DNA of 64,000 nt from Photobacterium sp. TY1-4. Lineage in GTDB: Bacteria > Pseudomonadota > Gammaproteobacteria > Enterobacterales > Vibrionaceae. Positions 42,457 to 51,329 of the stretch are shown piece after piece (positions within the stretch are counted from its first letter, which is position 1; every line of letters starts with the position of its first letter). The stretch covers positions 1,054,001-1,118,000 of the forward strand of contig NZ_CP099734.1 in the NCBI RefSeq assembly GCF_025398175.1, in the 5' to 3' direction. The translations under genes and the position numbers were made by a program. The notes under the pieces were generated by a model. The model was not told the origin of the DNA. It saw only the letters and a list, made by a program, of their open reading frames with translations, and did no database searches.

Positions 42457-43605
42457 ATGAGTAGTGCATTTTTTATCCCGACTGTAAACCTGATGGGTGC
42501 GGACTGTCTGACTGAAGCCGCTGATGCGATTCGTGCACATGGATTCAAAAAAGCGTTGATCGTCACTGACCGTATTCTGAACGATATCGGTATGGTCAAG
42601 CAGGTGGCCGATCTGCTGGCTGAGCGTGATGTTGCCTCGGTTGTATTTGACGGCACGCAGCCGAACCCGACCATTGGTAATGTCGAAGCGGGCCTGGCAC
42701 TGCTGAAAGACAACGGTTGTGATTTCGTGATTTCTCTGGGTGGCGGCTCACCGCACGATTGTGCGAAGGGGATTGCACTGGTTGCTTCGAATGGCGGCAA
42801 AATTGCCGACTACGAAGGGGTGGATCGCTCTGCCAAGCCTCAGCTGCCGTTAATTGCCATTAATACCACTGCCGGCACGGCGTCTGAAATGACTCGCTTC
42901 TGTATCATTACCGACGAAGCGCGCCACATCAAAATGGCCATTGTCGACAAGAACACCACGCCGCTGATGTCGGTCAACGATCCGAAACTGATGCTGGCGA
43001 AACCGGCTTCGCTGACCGCTGCGACCGGGATGGACGCCCTGACGCATGCGATTGAAGCTTACGTTTCGACTGCGGCGACGCCGATCACCGATGCGGTTGC
43101 GATTAAAGCGATTGAACTGATCCAGGCGCACCTGCGTACGGCTGTGAAAGACGGTCAGAACCTGGAAGCGCGTGAACAAATGGCCTATGCCCAGTTCATG
43201 GCCGGGATGGCGTTCAACAACGCATCACTGGGTTATGTGCATGCGATGGCGCACCAGCTGGGTGGTTTCTATGATCTGCCACACGGTGTGTGTAATGCCG
43301 TCCTGTTGCCGCACGTTCAGCGTTACAACGCCCAGGTTTGTCCGGCGCGTCTGCGTGATGTTGCCAAAGCCATGGGTGTGGATGTCACTGAGATGACGGC
43401 TGAGCAAGGTGCGGAAGCGGCGCTGGTTGCAATTCAGGCGCTGTCTCAGGATGTGGGTATCCCTGCTGGCCTGGAAGTGCTGGGCGTGAAAGCGGACGAT
43501 TTCCCGGTCCTGGCTGATAATGCGCTGAAAGATGCGTGTGGCCTGACTAACCCGAAACAAGCGACACATGAAGAAATTACCGCGATCTTCGCTGCGGCGA
43601 TGTGA
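42457..43605 (+). CDS. Iron-containing alcohol dehydrogenase (YiaY/AdhB-like)
   Basis: A cytoplasmic group III NAD-dependent alcohol dehydrogenase, 382 residues. The nucleotide-binding [13 protein letters not shown] (about residue 96) and the metal-site segments [14 protein letters not shown] and [26 protein letters not shown] are intact. They provide the Asp and three His ligands. GGAG lies before ATG 42457; a TTG three bases earlier is not needed. It likely interconverts ethanol or a related alcohol with the aldehyde. A NarP-like dyad upstream suggests nitrate-responsive expression; E. coli adhE is known to be nitrate-repressed through NarL. It is a single-gene unit with its own terminator. 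Confidence 0.93.
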   Translation: MSSAFFIPTVNLMGADCLTEAADAIRAHGFKKALIVTDRILNDIGMVKQVADLLAERDVASVVFDGTQPNPTIGNVEAGLALLKDNGCDFVISLGGGSPHDCAKGIALVASNGGKIADYEGVDRSAKPQLPLIAINTTAGTASEMTRFCIITDEARHIKMAIVDKNTTPLMSVNDPKLMLAKPASLTAATGMDALTHAIEAYVSTAATPITDAVAIKAIELIQAHLRTAVKDGQNLEAREQMAYAQFMAGMAFNNASLGYVHAMAHQLGGFYDLPHGVCNAVLLPHVQRYNAQVCPARLRDVAKAMGVDVTEMTAEQGAEAALVAIQALSQDVGIPAGLEVLGVKADDFPVLADNALKDACGLTNPKQATHEEITAIFAAAM

Positions 43606-43670
43606 TCCGGTCACCGGTAACGGGGTGCGCTGAAACGCCTCCGTGTTCTAAAAAGACCATCGCTTGTCCC

Positions 43671-43703
43671 AGCGGCCCCGTCAGATGACGGGGCCGCTTT
43701 TTT
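43671..43703 (+). terminator. Strong terminator after the alcohol dehydrogenase gene
   Basis: A perfect 12-bp stem AGCGGCCCCGTC/GACGGGGCCGCT around AGAT, followed by TTTTT. Confidence 0.93.
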
Positions 43704-43734
43704 GGGTTTGAGGTTTCATCAATCGATGTCGGAT

Positions 43735-44916
43735 TTAGTGAGCCAGATCGGAGGTAGGTGACGGTGAGTTTTCATCTTTGGTGATCTTCGCTGTTTCCGG
43801 GGAGGCGGGTTGGAAAAACCGTAGGCCGTCTTTACCGCTTTGCTTGACCTCATACATGGCAAAGTCAGCTTGCCTTAAGACTTCAGAAATGGAATGAGCG
43901 CCGCCGGGAAACTGGCTGACCCCGATGCTGGCGGAAATGTCATGTTTCTCTCCGGCATAGCGGGCTGGTCGGCGAAACACGGCGGCCAGCTGTTCAGGGA
44001 TACAGGTGGCATGGTGGCAGGCACCGGTGGGCCCGCAAAGTTCGATCACGGCAAATTCATCACCGCCCATCCGGGCTGCGAAATAGTGCTGGCAACTGAG
44101 CCGGGACAGGCGGGTTGCCACGACTTTGAGCAACTCGTCCCCGGCATGGTGGCCCAGGGTATCATTGATGGTTTTAAAGCCATCGAGATCGATCAGATAA
44201 AAGGTAAACGGCTGGTTGAACTCTGTCAGTTCGCGCAGTTTATGGTTGAGCCACAGGCGGTTATGGATCCCGGTCAGGGAGTCATTCATCGCCAGAAAGT
44301 GATGGGTTCGCGATTCCCGCAATAAGACATACGCCATCAGGCTGCCCATCAGGAAGGTTGAAAACAGCAGAAACTGAATTAACTGTTCGATTTGCGTGAT
44401 GGCCTGGATCCGGTGACTCATGTCACCACTGGTCAACCTGAATTTTTCGTTCAGGAAGGCAACCAGGCTTTCGAAATCTGCGCGTATGTAATGAACCACC
44501 GGCTCAAAATTTCCACTGACCGGCAGGTTGAGCAATTGGGCCTCAATCGCCTGAATTTGCTCAAACCGGGCGGTGAATTCGGGAATTAAGCCGTTGAATT
44601 GGCTCAGGTGAACTACCAGGTCATTATGGGTAATGGTGTTGAATCGGCTCCACAGAATTTCATATTGAACCATCATGTCAGCATGGCTGGTGTTACCGAA
44701 CTGATAGTTTTGCAGCTGGTAGATAAATTCCGAATATTCCTTGGTGAGCTGCAGAATAAACCAGATGGCTTCATTCTGGCTCATCGAGACAACATTGGCG
44801 TTGTCTTTGAGATGATGCACGGCGATCAGCGTACTCAAGATCAAAGCCGGGGTCAGTAGATACAGAGCCCGTTTGATCCAGTTTCCCGAGCGGGGAATGT
44901 GCTCACATCGAAACAT
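43735..44916 (-). CDS. Transmembrane GGDEF diguanylate cyclase
   Basis: A 393-residue protein with two membrane helices (about 16-34 and 182-203). They flank a periplasmic helical sensor of about 145 residues, followed by a cytoplasmic GGDEF domain (about 210-375). The catalytic motif MGGDEFAV is intact, as is LIDLDGFKTINDTLGHHAGDELL, so it should make c-di-GMP. The C-terminal tail is short and polar. AAGGAG lies before ATG 44916. It directly follows a small periplasmic molybdopterin-fold protein gene (17 bases between them), probably an operon in which that protein supplies the periplasmic input. Confidence 0.93.
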   Translation of the reverse strand: MFRCEHIPRSGNWIKRALYLLTPALILSTLIAVHHLKDNANVVSMSQNEAIWFILQLTKEYSEFIYQLQNYQFGNTSHADMMVQYEILWSRFNTITHNDLVVHLSQFNGLIPEFTARFEQIQAIEAQLLNLPVSGNFEPVVHYIRADFESLVAFLNEKFRLTSGDMSHRIQAITQIEQLIQFLLFSTFLMGSLMAYVLLRESRTHHFLAMNDSLTGIHNRLWLNHKLRELTEFNQPFTFYLIDLDGFKTINDTLGHHAGDELLKVVATRLSRLSCQHYFAARMGGDEFAVIELCGPTGACHHATCIPEQLAAVFRRPARYAGEKHDISASIGVSQFPGGAHSISEVLRQADFAMYEVKQSGKDGLRFFQPASPETAKITKDENSPSPTSDLAH

Positions 44917-44933
44917 CGGTCACACTCCTTGTG

Positions 44934-45431
44934 TTATTCCGTCGTAATGGTTTCCAGTTGCCAGACCATTTTGCCCAGGCTTTTCCGTTGATTCAGTTCC
45001 GGGAATTGATCGAGTGAGAAAATCAGCCAGTAGGGGCCATAGTCGCGAATGCGCAGCCATTGGTTATCCTTGCGGGTCGCGACGATGGGCTCATATTTCT
45101 GAATGTGCTCCCAAGTGACGGTTGCGGTGTAATCATTCAGTGCTTTGAGGTGAATGGTTTGGGGGTGTAGCTTGTAAGTGGCTAATAATGTGGTGAGTTT
45201 GACCCCGGTAAACACGGCCTTGCCCTCGAGCCAGGGCAGGTGTGTGGTGATTGTCGTTTGCGGTAATTGTTCTAGCTGCTGGCGGGATAACGTGGTGTTG
45301 ACTGGTGTACCGGCCGTATTGTTTCCCTGGAGTGTCAGCGTCGTTTCATACCCGTGAGCGTGCATTGATGTTGAAGTTAATAAAAATATTAGTAACAACG
45401 TTCGATAAAAAAATGACAATCTTGCGGACAT
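44934..45431 (-). CDS. Periplasmic protein with a molybdopterin-oxidoreductase-like fold, no cysteine
   Basis: A 165-residue exported protein (signal peptide ending SMHAHG). The pattern TLSRQQLEQLPQTTITT, FTGVKLTTLLA, IHLKALNDYTATV and YGPYWLIFSLDQ resembles the sulfite-oxidase/YedY-type molybdopterin-binding domain, though at the small size of orphan members. The mature protein has no Cys at all, so the Mo-ligating Cys is missing and catalysis as a molybdoenzyme is unlikely. It is encoded just before a transmembrane GGDEF protein, which suggests a ligand-binding sensor partner. ATG 45431 is chosen; a TTG at 45464 gives a longer, less likely leader. Confidence 0.75.
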   Translation of the reverse strand: MSARLSFFYRTLLLIFLLTSTSMHAHGYETTLTLQGNNTAGTPVNTTLSRQQLEQLPQTTITTHLPWLEGKAVFTGVKLTTLLATYKLHPQTIHLKALNDYTATVTWEHIQKYEPIVATRKDNQWLRIRDYGPYWLIFSLDQFPELNQRKSLGKMVWQLETITTE

Positions 45432-45738
45432 CCTGAAACCCCATCGTGAAGATTGAAAATACAAATTGTATTTATAAGGGAACTGCTATATTCAGCCGAT
45501 TGATTAACATTGTCATTACATCACACATGTGAGGACATCTGTATAGTGTAGTTGTATATATATGTAAATAAGGAATTTGTCGGTGTGAGCGCAGCCGCAG
45601 AATGCAAGACGTTCACTGACTTTTCATGAAGGGCTCGTCATTTTCTGGGTGGGTTGACGCATTTGATTAGCTTTTTTTGAGCTAAAATGCGCCAACTTTA
45701 GTGGAAAATTTTTTCTCTTGCTCAGCCACGCGGTGCCG
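45432..45738. other. Intergenic region between the periplasmic sensor gene and cls
   Basis: No gene is seen. The half near 45465-45570 is AT-rich and probably contains the promoter of the sensor/GGDEF pair. Near 45650-45705 an imperfect inverted repeat (GACGCATTTGATTAGCT with AGCTAAAATGCGCC) around a T7 stretch lies just beyond the cls stop and may be its terminator. Confidence 0.4.
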
Positions 45739-47196
45739 TCAGAGCAGCGGGCTGAACATATAGAAAAATTGCTCGAGTAGTTTCTGGAACACCGGGCGTT
45801 TTTCCCATTCCTTGAGCCGCATATAGCTTGAGTCCTGAATATAGTCCTGCTGAAGCTGGCTGAGCTGACGGGTAAAGGCCGGGTTATCAATGGTCAGGGT
45901 GACCTCAAAGTTCAGCCGCAGGCTGCGCATATCGAGGTTGACCGTACCGATCAGGCAGTGGCTAGCATCAATCACCACGGACTTGGTGTGCAGCAGGCCG
46001 CCATGGAAGCGGTGAATGTGAACCCCGGCGGAGAGCAGCTCGGTAAAAAATGAGCGGCTGGCCCATTCCACCATGATTGAATCGTTCTTGTCCGGGATCA
46101 CAATATGGACATCAACGCCCCGCTGGCTGGCACTGATCAGCGCATGGTGCAAGTGCTCGCTCGGAATAAAATAAGGCGTAGTGATCACAATGCTGTGGCG
46201 CGCCTGATAGATACTGAGCAACAGCGCCTGGTGGATGATTTCGTCTGGCATCCCCGGACCGGACGGGATCACCTGGATCATGTCCGAATCATGGTCCGGC
46301 AGATTCGGCGAACACTGAGGCAGGGGCGGCAAATAACGCTGGCCGGTTTCCACTTCCCAATCCCAGGCCTGAATGCCGCTCAGGACGGCAACGGCCGGAC
46401 CGGTGACCCGGACCATCACATCAATCCATTGGCCGACGCCGGCATCGGTTTTGAAATACTCGGGATCGACCAGATTCATCGAGCCGGTGTAGGCGATCTG
46501 GTTGTCGATCACAATGATTTTGCGGTGCTGGCGCAAATCGAGCCGACGGAGGAACATCCGAAGCGGCGACACGGCCAGCGCCTCGACCACTTCAATTCCG
46601 GCCTGACGCATCAGCTTGGGCCAGTAGCTCCGGAAAAATCGCATACTGCCGGCGGAATCAAGCAGCAACCGCACGGAGACCCCGCGTTTGGCCGCCATGA
46701 TGAGCGCCGTCGCCACTTCATCGGCCAAGCCGCCCGGATGCCAGATGTAGAATTCCAGCTGGACGGCGTCCCGGGCCTGATTGATGTCTTCGACCAGCGA
46801 GCGCAGGATCTGCTTGGGACTGTTTTGCAGGCTTAGGGTATTGCCGGAAAGAGCCGGGATCCCCAGGCGGTTTTCGCACAGTTCGCTGATCGGGCTTGCG
46901 TGGGTGCTGATGGATTGGGGCTGGTGGCCGGGACAATCATTCAGGCTGCGGAACCAAACCCCAAAAGGCTGGAACATTTCCCGGGCTCGCTCGGCGCGCT
47001 TTTTTCCCAGGTTCAGCTCACCAAACAACAAATAGGCGATGACCCCGCCAATCGGGATGATGTAAATGATCATCAGCCAGGCCAGTGAGACACCGACTAC
47101 CCGGCGCTTAAACACGATCCGCAGTGTGACCGCAGCGACCGCCAGCCAGTAGAGGAGGACACCAGCCAACGCGAGTGCTTGGTAAAATTGTTCCAT
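45739..47196 (-). CDS. cls: Cardiolipin synthase
   Basis: An inner-membrane phospholipase-D-superfamily enzyme that joins two phosphatidylglycerols into cardiolipin. At 485 residues it matches ClsA. Two N-terminal helices (about 5-27 and 37-60) are followed by two catalytic HKD motifs. The first is HRKIIVIDNQIAYTGSMN (about residue 225), the second HTKSVVIDASHCLIGTVNLD (about residue 405). All catalytic His and Lys are present. The C-terminus FYMFSPLL is typical. It is transcribed alone, divergent from the NSS transporter. Confidence 0.95.
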   Translation of the reverse strand: MEQFYQALALAGVLLYWLAVAAVTLRIVFKRRVVGVSLAWLMIIYIIPIGGVIAYLLFGELNLGKKRAERAREMFQPFGVWFRSLNDCPGHQPQSISTHASPISELCENRLGIPALSGNTLSLQNSPKQILRSLVEDINQARDAVQLEFYIWHPGGLADEVATALIMAAKRGVSVRLLLDSAGSMRFFRSYWPKLMRQAGIEVVEALAVSPLRMFLRRLDLRQHRKIIVIDNQIAYTGSMNLVDPEYFKTDAGVGQWIDVMVRVTGPAVAVLSGIQAWDWEVETGQRYLPPLPQCSPNLPDHDSDMIQVIPSGPGMPDEIIHQALLLSIYQARHSIVITTPYFIPSEHLHHALISASQRGVDVHIVIPDKNDSIMVEWASRSFFTELLSAGVHIHRFHGGLLHTKSVVIDASHCLIGTVNLDMRSLRLNFEVTLTIDNPAFTRQLSQLQQDYIQDSSYMRLKEWEKRPVFQKLLEQFFYMFSPLL

Positions 47197-47554
47197 GTAA
47201 GTGTTTTATCAGCCAAATTTGGAGTTCATATGAAGCTTATTTTGCATTGAATCGGCCAGAATGCCAGTGGAATTGCCAAATGGTGCGGTTGAAGGGGATG
47301 ACGAAATGCCTGTTCCGTATAAAACGGTCAAAAATGACGCTTATTTGCTCAAAAAAACGGCAAAGACAGGAAAAGGTTAGTGATAGATCAAAAATTTATA
47401 CTGCGGTCCTGACATTTTATTCTTTTACTGATTTACTTGCCAATATTGAGGGTGTGACAGATACTTCTAATCTGTACAAAATATTTTACACTATTGGCAA
47501 CACAACTTATTGAAACAACAAGAACGACGATTGTTTAAGCAAAAGAGAAGCGGT
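47197..47554. other. Divergent promoter region between cls and the NSS transporter
   Basis: No gene is supported in these 358 bases; the frame at 47175-47513 has no family features. The part from about 47370 is AT-rich and likely carries the transporter promoter. I see no clear operator. Confidence 0.45.
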
Positions 47555-48889
47555 ATGGCAAGTGGATCAAGAGCGCATTTCAGTTCACGTCTCGGTTTTA
47601 TTCTGGCAGCAGCCGGCTCTGCGGTCGGGCTCGGGAATATTTGGGGCTTTCCGACACAGGCGGCCAGTAACGGCGGAGCGGTGTTTTTATTCGTTTATCT
47701 GATCATGGTGTTTGCCCTGGCCTATCCCTTGCTGGTGGCCGAGCTGACGATTGGTCGATACGGCAATGCCAACCCGATTAAATCGCTGCGGGCGGTCTGG
47801 CCGCAGCAACGGGGGATCGCCACGCTGATGGGGATTGCCGGGATGATTGCGGTGTCGATGATCCTCAGTTTTTACGCCATTGTGGCCGGCTGGTTGTTCG
47901 GCTTTCTGGTGGGACCGGTGCTGGATGCGATCGGCATGACGCAGGCGGCTGACTGGCTGGAATCGTTCAGTGCCAGCCGGAATCTGGTGCTGATGATCGG
48001 CTTTATGCTGTTGACCATTTTAGTGGTGCGCAACGGTGTTGCGAACGGGATCGAGCGCTGGTCGACCCGGCTGATGCCGGTCCTGCTGGTGCTGTTTGTG
48101 GTGATGGTCGGTTATATCCTGACCCAGCCGGGGGCAATGGACGGCCTGAAGATGTTCCTGGTGCCGGATCCGTCCCATTTCAGCCCGAAGCTGGTGGTCA
48201 GTGCCATGGGGCAGGCCTTCTTCTCCTTGTCATTGGGCGTTTGCTCCATGATGGTGTACGGCTCTTATATCCAGAAAGATGTGAATTTGCCGAAAACGGC
48301 TGCTCAGGTGGCACTGCTGGATACCTCAGTGGCCTTTATTGCGGGGTTGCTGATCCTGCCGGCCATGTTCGTTGCCCAGCATAACGGCGTGGAAATCTAC
48401 AGTGAGACCGGCGCGCTGCTGTCTTCCGATACCCTGGTGTTCAGTGTGCTGCCGGCGATGTTTGAGACCATGGGCGGAGCCGGACTGTTTATCGGGGTGC
48501 TCTTTTTTGTCCTGATGGTGATTGCCGCACTGACGTCGTCAATTTCGATGCTCGAAGTCCCGGTGTCATGTGCCACGGAAGAGCTCAAACAAGATCGGAA
48601 AGTTGCGGTGTGGTGGATCGGCGGCTTGATCACCCTGTTCTCAGCCCTGATCGTGTTTAACTTCGGTGAGTTGTTCGGGTTGGTGATTTCCCTGACCACG
48701 GAATACGCCCAGCCGATCCTGGGGATGATGTTCGCCCTGCTGGTGGGGTGGGTCTGGAAGCGTGACAAAGTGCTGCAGGAGATCCGCGAAGGGTATCCTG
48801 AGCTGGAGCAGGGCCTGTTCTGGAAAATCTGGCCCTGGTATGTCCGGGTGGTGTGCCCCATCCTGATGCTGATGGTGTTCTTCGCCTAG
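47555..48889 (+). CDS. Sodium-dependent transporter, NSS (neurotransmitter:sodium symporter) family
   Basis: An inner-membrane Na+-coupled amino-acid-type symporter of 444 residues with about 11 helices. The first helix carries the unwound substrate/sodium site GSAVGLGNIWGFPTQAAS cut here at its conserved core, and the family pattern ANPIKSLRAVWPQQ follows. Bacterial NSS members of this size transport single amino acids such as Trp, Tyr or Leu, but the substrate is not predictable here. ATG 47555 with AGAGAAGCGG upstream is preferred over a TTG at 47510. It is followed by its own terminator. Confidence 0.9.
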   Translation: MASGSRAHFSSRLGFILAAAGSAVGLGNIWGFPTQAASNGGAVFLFVYLIMVFALAYPLLVAELTIGRYGNANPIKSLRAVWPQQRGIATLMGIAGMIAVSMILSFYAIVAGWLFGFLVGPVLDAIGMTQAADWLESFSASRNLVLMIGFMLLTILVVRNGVANGIERWSTRLMPVLLVLFVVMVGYILTQPGAMDGLKMFLVPDPSHFSPKLVVSAMGQAFFSLSLGVCSMMVYGSYIQKDVNLPKTAAQVALLDTSVAFIAGLLILPAMFVAQHNGVEIYSETGALLSSDTLVFSVLPAMFETMGGAGLFIGVLFFVLMVIAALTSSISMLEVPVSCATEELKQDRKVAVWWIGGLITLFSALIVFNFGELFGLVISLTTEYAQPILGMMFALLVGWVWKRDKVLQEIREGYPELEQGLFWKIWPWYVRVVCPILMLMVFFA

Positions 48890-48946
48890 GTCCTGTACCG
48901 ATTTCAGAAAGCTCGGCCGCGCGAAACTTCATCGCAAGCCCGTTTC

Positions 48947-48982
48947 AAGCCGCCTGTGGGGATGTCCTATAGGCGGCTTTTT
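48947..48982 (+). terminator. Terminator after the NSS transporter gene
   Basis: AAGCCGCCT pairs with AGGCGGCTT, followed by a short T run. Confidence 0.85.
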
Positions 48983-49068
48983 GATCCGGGTACCACACAA
49001 GAGCTGCCATCGCGTGAGGAAGCGTTTATACTGCGCCCCCTGTTTTTATTTCGTGATGGTGGTTGGGC

Positions 49069-49755
49069 ATGTTCACCCTGGTTTATCAAGATCCTGATTT
49101 TTTGGTTATCAATAAGCACCCGGGGGTGAGTGTGCATAAAGATGATAACGAACAGCCGCTGCTGGCTGCCGTCGCGGCGCAGACTGGGGATCAACAACTG
49201 TATCTGATCCACCGTTTGGACAAGATGACTTCCGGATTATTGCTGCTGGGGCGGCACCGTCAGGCGGCATCTGAACTGTCGGCCTGTTTTGCCGAGCGCC
49301 GGGTGGAGAAATTCTATCTGGCAATTGGCAGCAAAAAACCGAAGAAAAAGCAGGGCGTGGTGATGGGCGATATGACCCGCTCCCGGCGCAGCAGTTGGAA
49401 ACTGGAGAGCAGCAAAACCAATCCGGCGGTAACGCAGTTCTTTTCGACCGCGGCGGGAGAGGGGCGTCGTTTGTTCCTGTGTAAGCCGTATACCGGCAAG
49501 ACCCATCAGATCCGGGTGGTGCTGCGCAGTGTTGGCTCCGGGATCACCGGCGATGACATTTATGGCAACGAGGCGGCCGATCGCGGCTATCTTCATGCCT
49601 ATGCGCTGCGGTTTACTTATCAGGGAACGCCGCGCCAGTTCATCTGCCCGCCAACACCGGGGACATTGTGGCAGTCGCCTGAAGTGCAGTCGGCACTCCT
49701 GGCATGGTCAGCGCCCTGGACTTTAAGCTGGCCGAAAGTGGCGCTGAAATCCTAG
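49069..49755 (+). CDS. RluA-family pseudouridine synthase
   Basis: Isomerises a specific uridine in RNA to pseudouridine. At 228 residues it consists of the catalytic domain only, with no S4 domain. The N-terminal motif FLVINKHPGVSVHKD is followed by the catalytic signature HRLDKMTSGLLLL (Asp about residue 51) and the closing GKTHQIRVVLRSVG. Small RluA-like enzymes of this kind occur widely in Vibrio and Shewanella; the RNA target is not predictable. ATG 49069 gives the usual N-terminus (MFTLVYQDPDFLV). It stands alone. Confidence 0.9.
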   Translation: MFTLVYQDPDFLVINKHPGVSVHKDDNEQPLLAAVAAQTGDQQLYLIHRLDKMTSGLLLLGRHRQAASELSACFAERRVEKFYLAIGSKKPKKKQGVVMGDMTRSRRSSWKLESSKTNPAVTQFFSTAAGEGRRLFLCKPYTGKTHQIRVVLRSVGSGITGDDIYGNEAADRGYLHAYALRFTYQGTPRQFICPPTPGTLWQSPEVQSALLAWSAPWTLSWPKVALKS

Positions 49756-49925
49756 GACACTGCAACCCGAGGAACTGACTGCAAAACAACCTATTGATCC
49801 ACAGAAATAGGTATAACTTGAAATAATTGGTGCTAAGTGGTTGTAATTCAGCCAATGTCGGTTATTTTCCAGAGGCAGATCACATAAAATGGCGTCCTGG
49901 GATTTCACCTAGACTGAGGAACATC

Positions 49926-50132
49926 ATGCGCCTGACCCGCTCCGCATCGCACCGCCTGAGACTGAAAAAGAAAAAATCGATTTCGCGATTCTGGGGGCTG
50001 GCATCCTTGCGGCGCAGCCGGCAAAAAATGACGTTCCGCGTCAAACGCCAGCAGCAGGCGCGCGTCCATGCCGAATATGTGGTGTTGGCCACCCATCGTC
50101 AGGCGGAAGAGCAGTTTAAGCTCGTCGCCTGA
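49926..50132 (+). CDS. Small, strongly basic hypothetical protein (68 aa)
   Basis: An ORF with a good ribosome site (TGAGGAACATC before ATG 49926). It is about one third Arg and Lys in its first 45 residues (MRLTRSASHRLRLKKKKS, then RRSRQKMTFRVKRQQQAR) and neutral to acidic at the end (AEYVVLATHRQAEEQFKLVA). There is no signal peptide or membrane helix. It resembles ribosome- or nucleic-acid-associated small proteins in composition only. I do not recognise the family. It lies between an RNA-modifying enzyme and a methyltransferase. Confidence 0.5.
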   Translation: MRLTRSASHRLRLKKKKSISRFWGLASLRRSRQKMTFRVKRQQQARVHAEYVVLATHRQAEEQFKLVA

Positions 50133-50158
50133 ATCACCGCCTGAGTTACACCAGAACG

Positions 50159-50190
50159 GCCCACCGTCATCCCTCGCTGATTGGGTGGGC
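50159..50190 (+). terminator. Possible terminator after the small basic protein gene
   Basis: GCCCACC pairs with GGTGGGC around an 18-base loop, without a T run. It could be a weak terminator. Confidence 0.35.
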
Positions 50191-50291
50191 ATCCTTCATA
50201 ACGTTTCTTGCCTAAATGTCCTTCCCAGACGAGCATTTCACGCTGGCTTCGGTATAAAATAACGCCCTTCTTTCACTAAGCCTGATCAATT

Positions 50292-51263
50292 ATGGAACTA
50301 AGTGCGCTCGCGACGCTGGAACAACACCTGCTCAATCAACTGACAACACCACCAACAGAAGTCCGGCGGCTCTTTCATGGCCGTGGCCGTTGCTGGCCGG
50401 GACTGGAGCAACTGACGGTTGACTGGCTGTCCGGTCAGGTCTTGGTGTCCCTCTTTAAGGAGCCGGATGAGGCTTTTCTGACGGCGCTGACTGGCCAACT
50501 GACGGCATTGACCAACACGCCGGTGTGGCAAAAGAGCGGGGCTGTGTCGCTGCTGCTGCAACACCGGGATCGTCCGGGCGCGCCGATGGACGTCCTGTGG
50601 GGCGAGCATCAGGAATATCAGCAGGTGGTTGAAAACGGGCTGGCGTTCAAACTGGATTTGGGCCGCAAACAAAATAATGGTCTGTTCCTGGATATGCGTT
50701 TGGGTCGGGACTGGGTTAAACGCCACGGGGAAGGGAAGCGGGTGCTGAACCTGTTCGCCTACACCTGCGGGTTTTCGGTGGCGGCCATTGCCGGTGGCGC
50801 GACCCATGTGGTGAACCTGGATATGGCCAAATCCGCCCTGAGCCGCGGGCGGGAGAACCATCACCTCAACCAACATGATTTGAGCCAGGTGAGCTTTCTC
50901 GGCCATGAGTTGTTCAAATCCTGGGGCAAGGTGCGCAAGCTGGGGCCGTATGATCTGATCATTATCGATCCGCCATCGTTCCAGAAAGGCAGTTTTGCCC
51001 TGACCAAGGATTATCAGAAAATTTTGCGCCGGTTGCCGGAGCTGTTGACTGAGCAGGGCCAGGTACTTGCCTGCGTCAATGATCCGGCTGTTTCCTCCCG
51101 CTTCCTGATTGACGGCATGGCTGCAGAAGCGCCGGAGCTGACATTTGTCGAGCGTCTGGAAAATCCACCTGAGTTTCGCGATATTGAGCCGGAAGGGGGA
51201 CTTAAGGTGCTGCGTTTTACGCGCGATCAGGCGCATGGCCAGGCATACGGCGAAGCACAATAG
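50292..51263 (+). CDS. Class I SAM-dependent methyltransferase (RlmI/COG1092-like)
   Basis: A 323-residue predicted RNA or protein methyltransferase. The N-terminal part (about 1-120) is poorly conserved. The C-terminal Rossmann domain contains FLDMRLGRDWVKRHGEGKRVLNLFAYTCGFSVAA cut here as motif I (VLNLFAYTCGFSV), VVNLDMAKSALSRGRENHHLN (motif II) and the catalytic motif IIIDPPSFQKGSF. The DPPSF motif is typical of RlmI/RlmK-type 23S rRNA cytosine-C5 or guanine methyltransferases, but this protein is shorter and lacks a PUA domain. Its substrate is undetermined. Confidence 0.88.
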   Translation: MELSALATLEQHLLNQLTTPPTEVRRLFHGRGRCWPGLEQLTVDWLSGQVLVSLFKEPDEAFLTALTGQLTALTNTPVWQKSGAVSLLLQHRDRPGAPMDVLWGEHQEYQQVVENGLAFKLDLGRKQNNGLFLDMRLGRDWVKRHGEGKRVLNLFAYTCGFSVAAIAGGATHVVNLDMAKSALSRGRENHHLNQHDLSQVSFLGHELFKSWGKVRKLGPYDLIIIDPPSFQKGSFALTKDYQKILRRLPELLTEQGQVLACVNDPAVSSRFLIDGMAAEAPELTFVERLENPPEFRDIEPEGGLKVLRFTRDQAHGQAYGEAQ

Positions 51264-51272
51264 GGCACGGAT

Positions 51273-51304
51273 AAAAAAACCGCCTGGCAATGCCGGCGGT
51301 TTTT
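51273..51304. terminator. Bidirectional terminator between methyltransferase and lipoprotein genes
   Basis: AACCGCC and GGCGGTT form the stem, with A runs before and T runs after. It can serve both converging genes. Confidence 0.85.
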
Positions 51305-51329
51305 GGGGTTCATTATGCCGATAAGACGG

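Noticed and set aside
47175-47513. 112-codon frame between cls and the NSS transporter
   Set aside because: It begins inside the cls start region on the other strand and has no signal peptide, domain or ribosome site.
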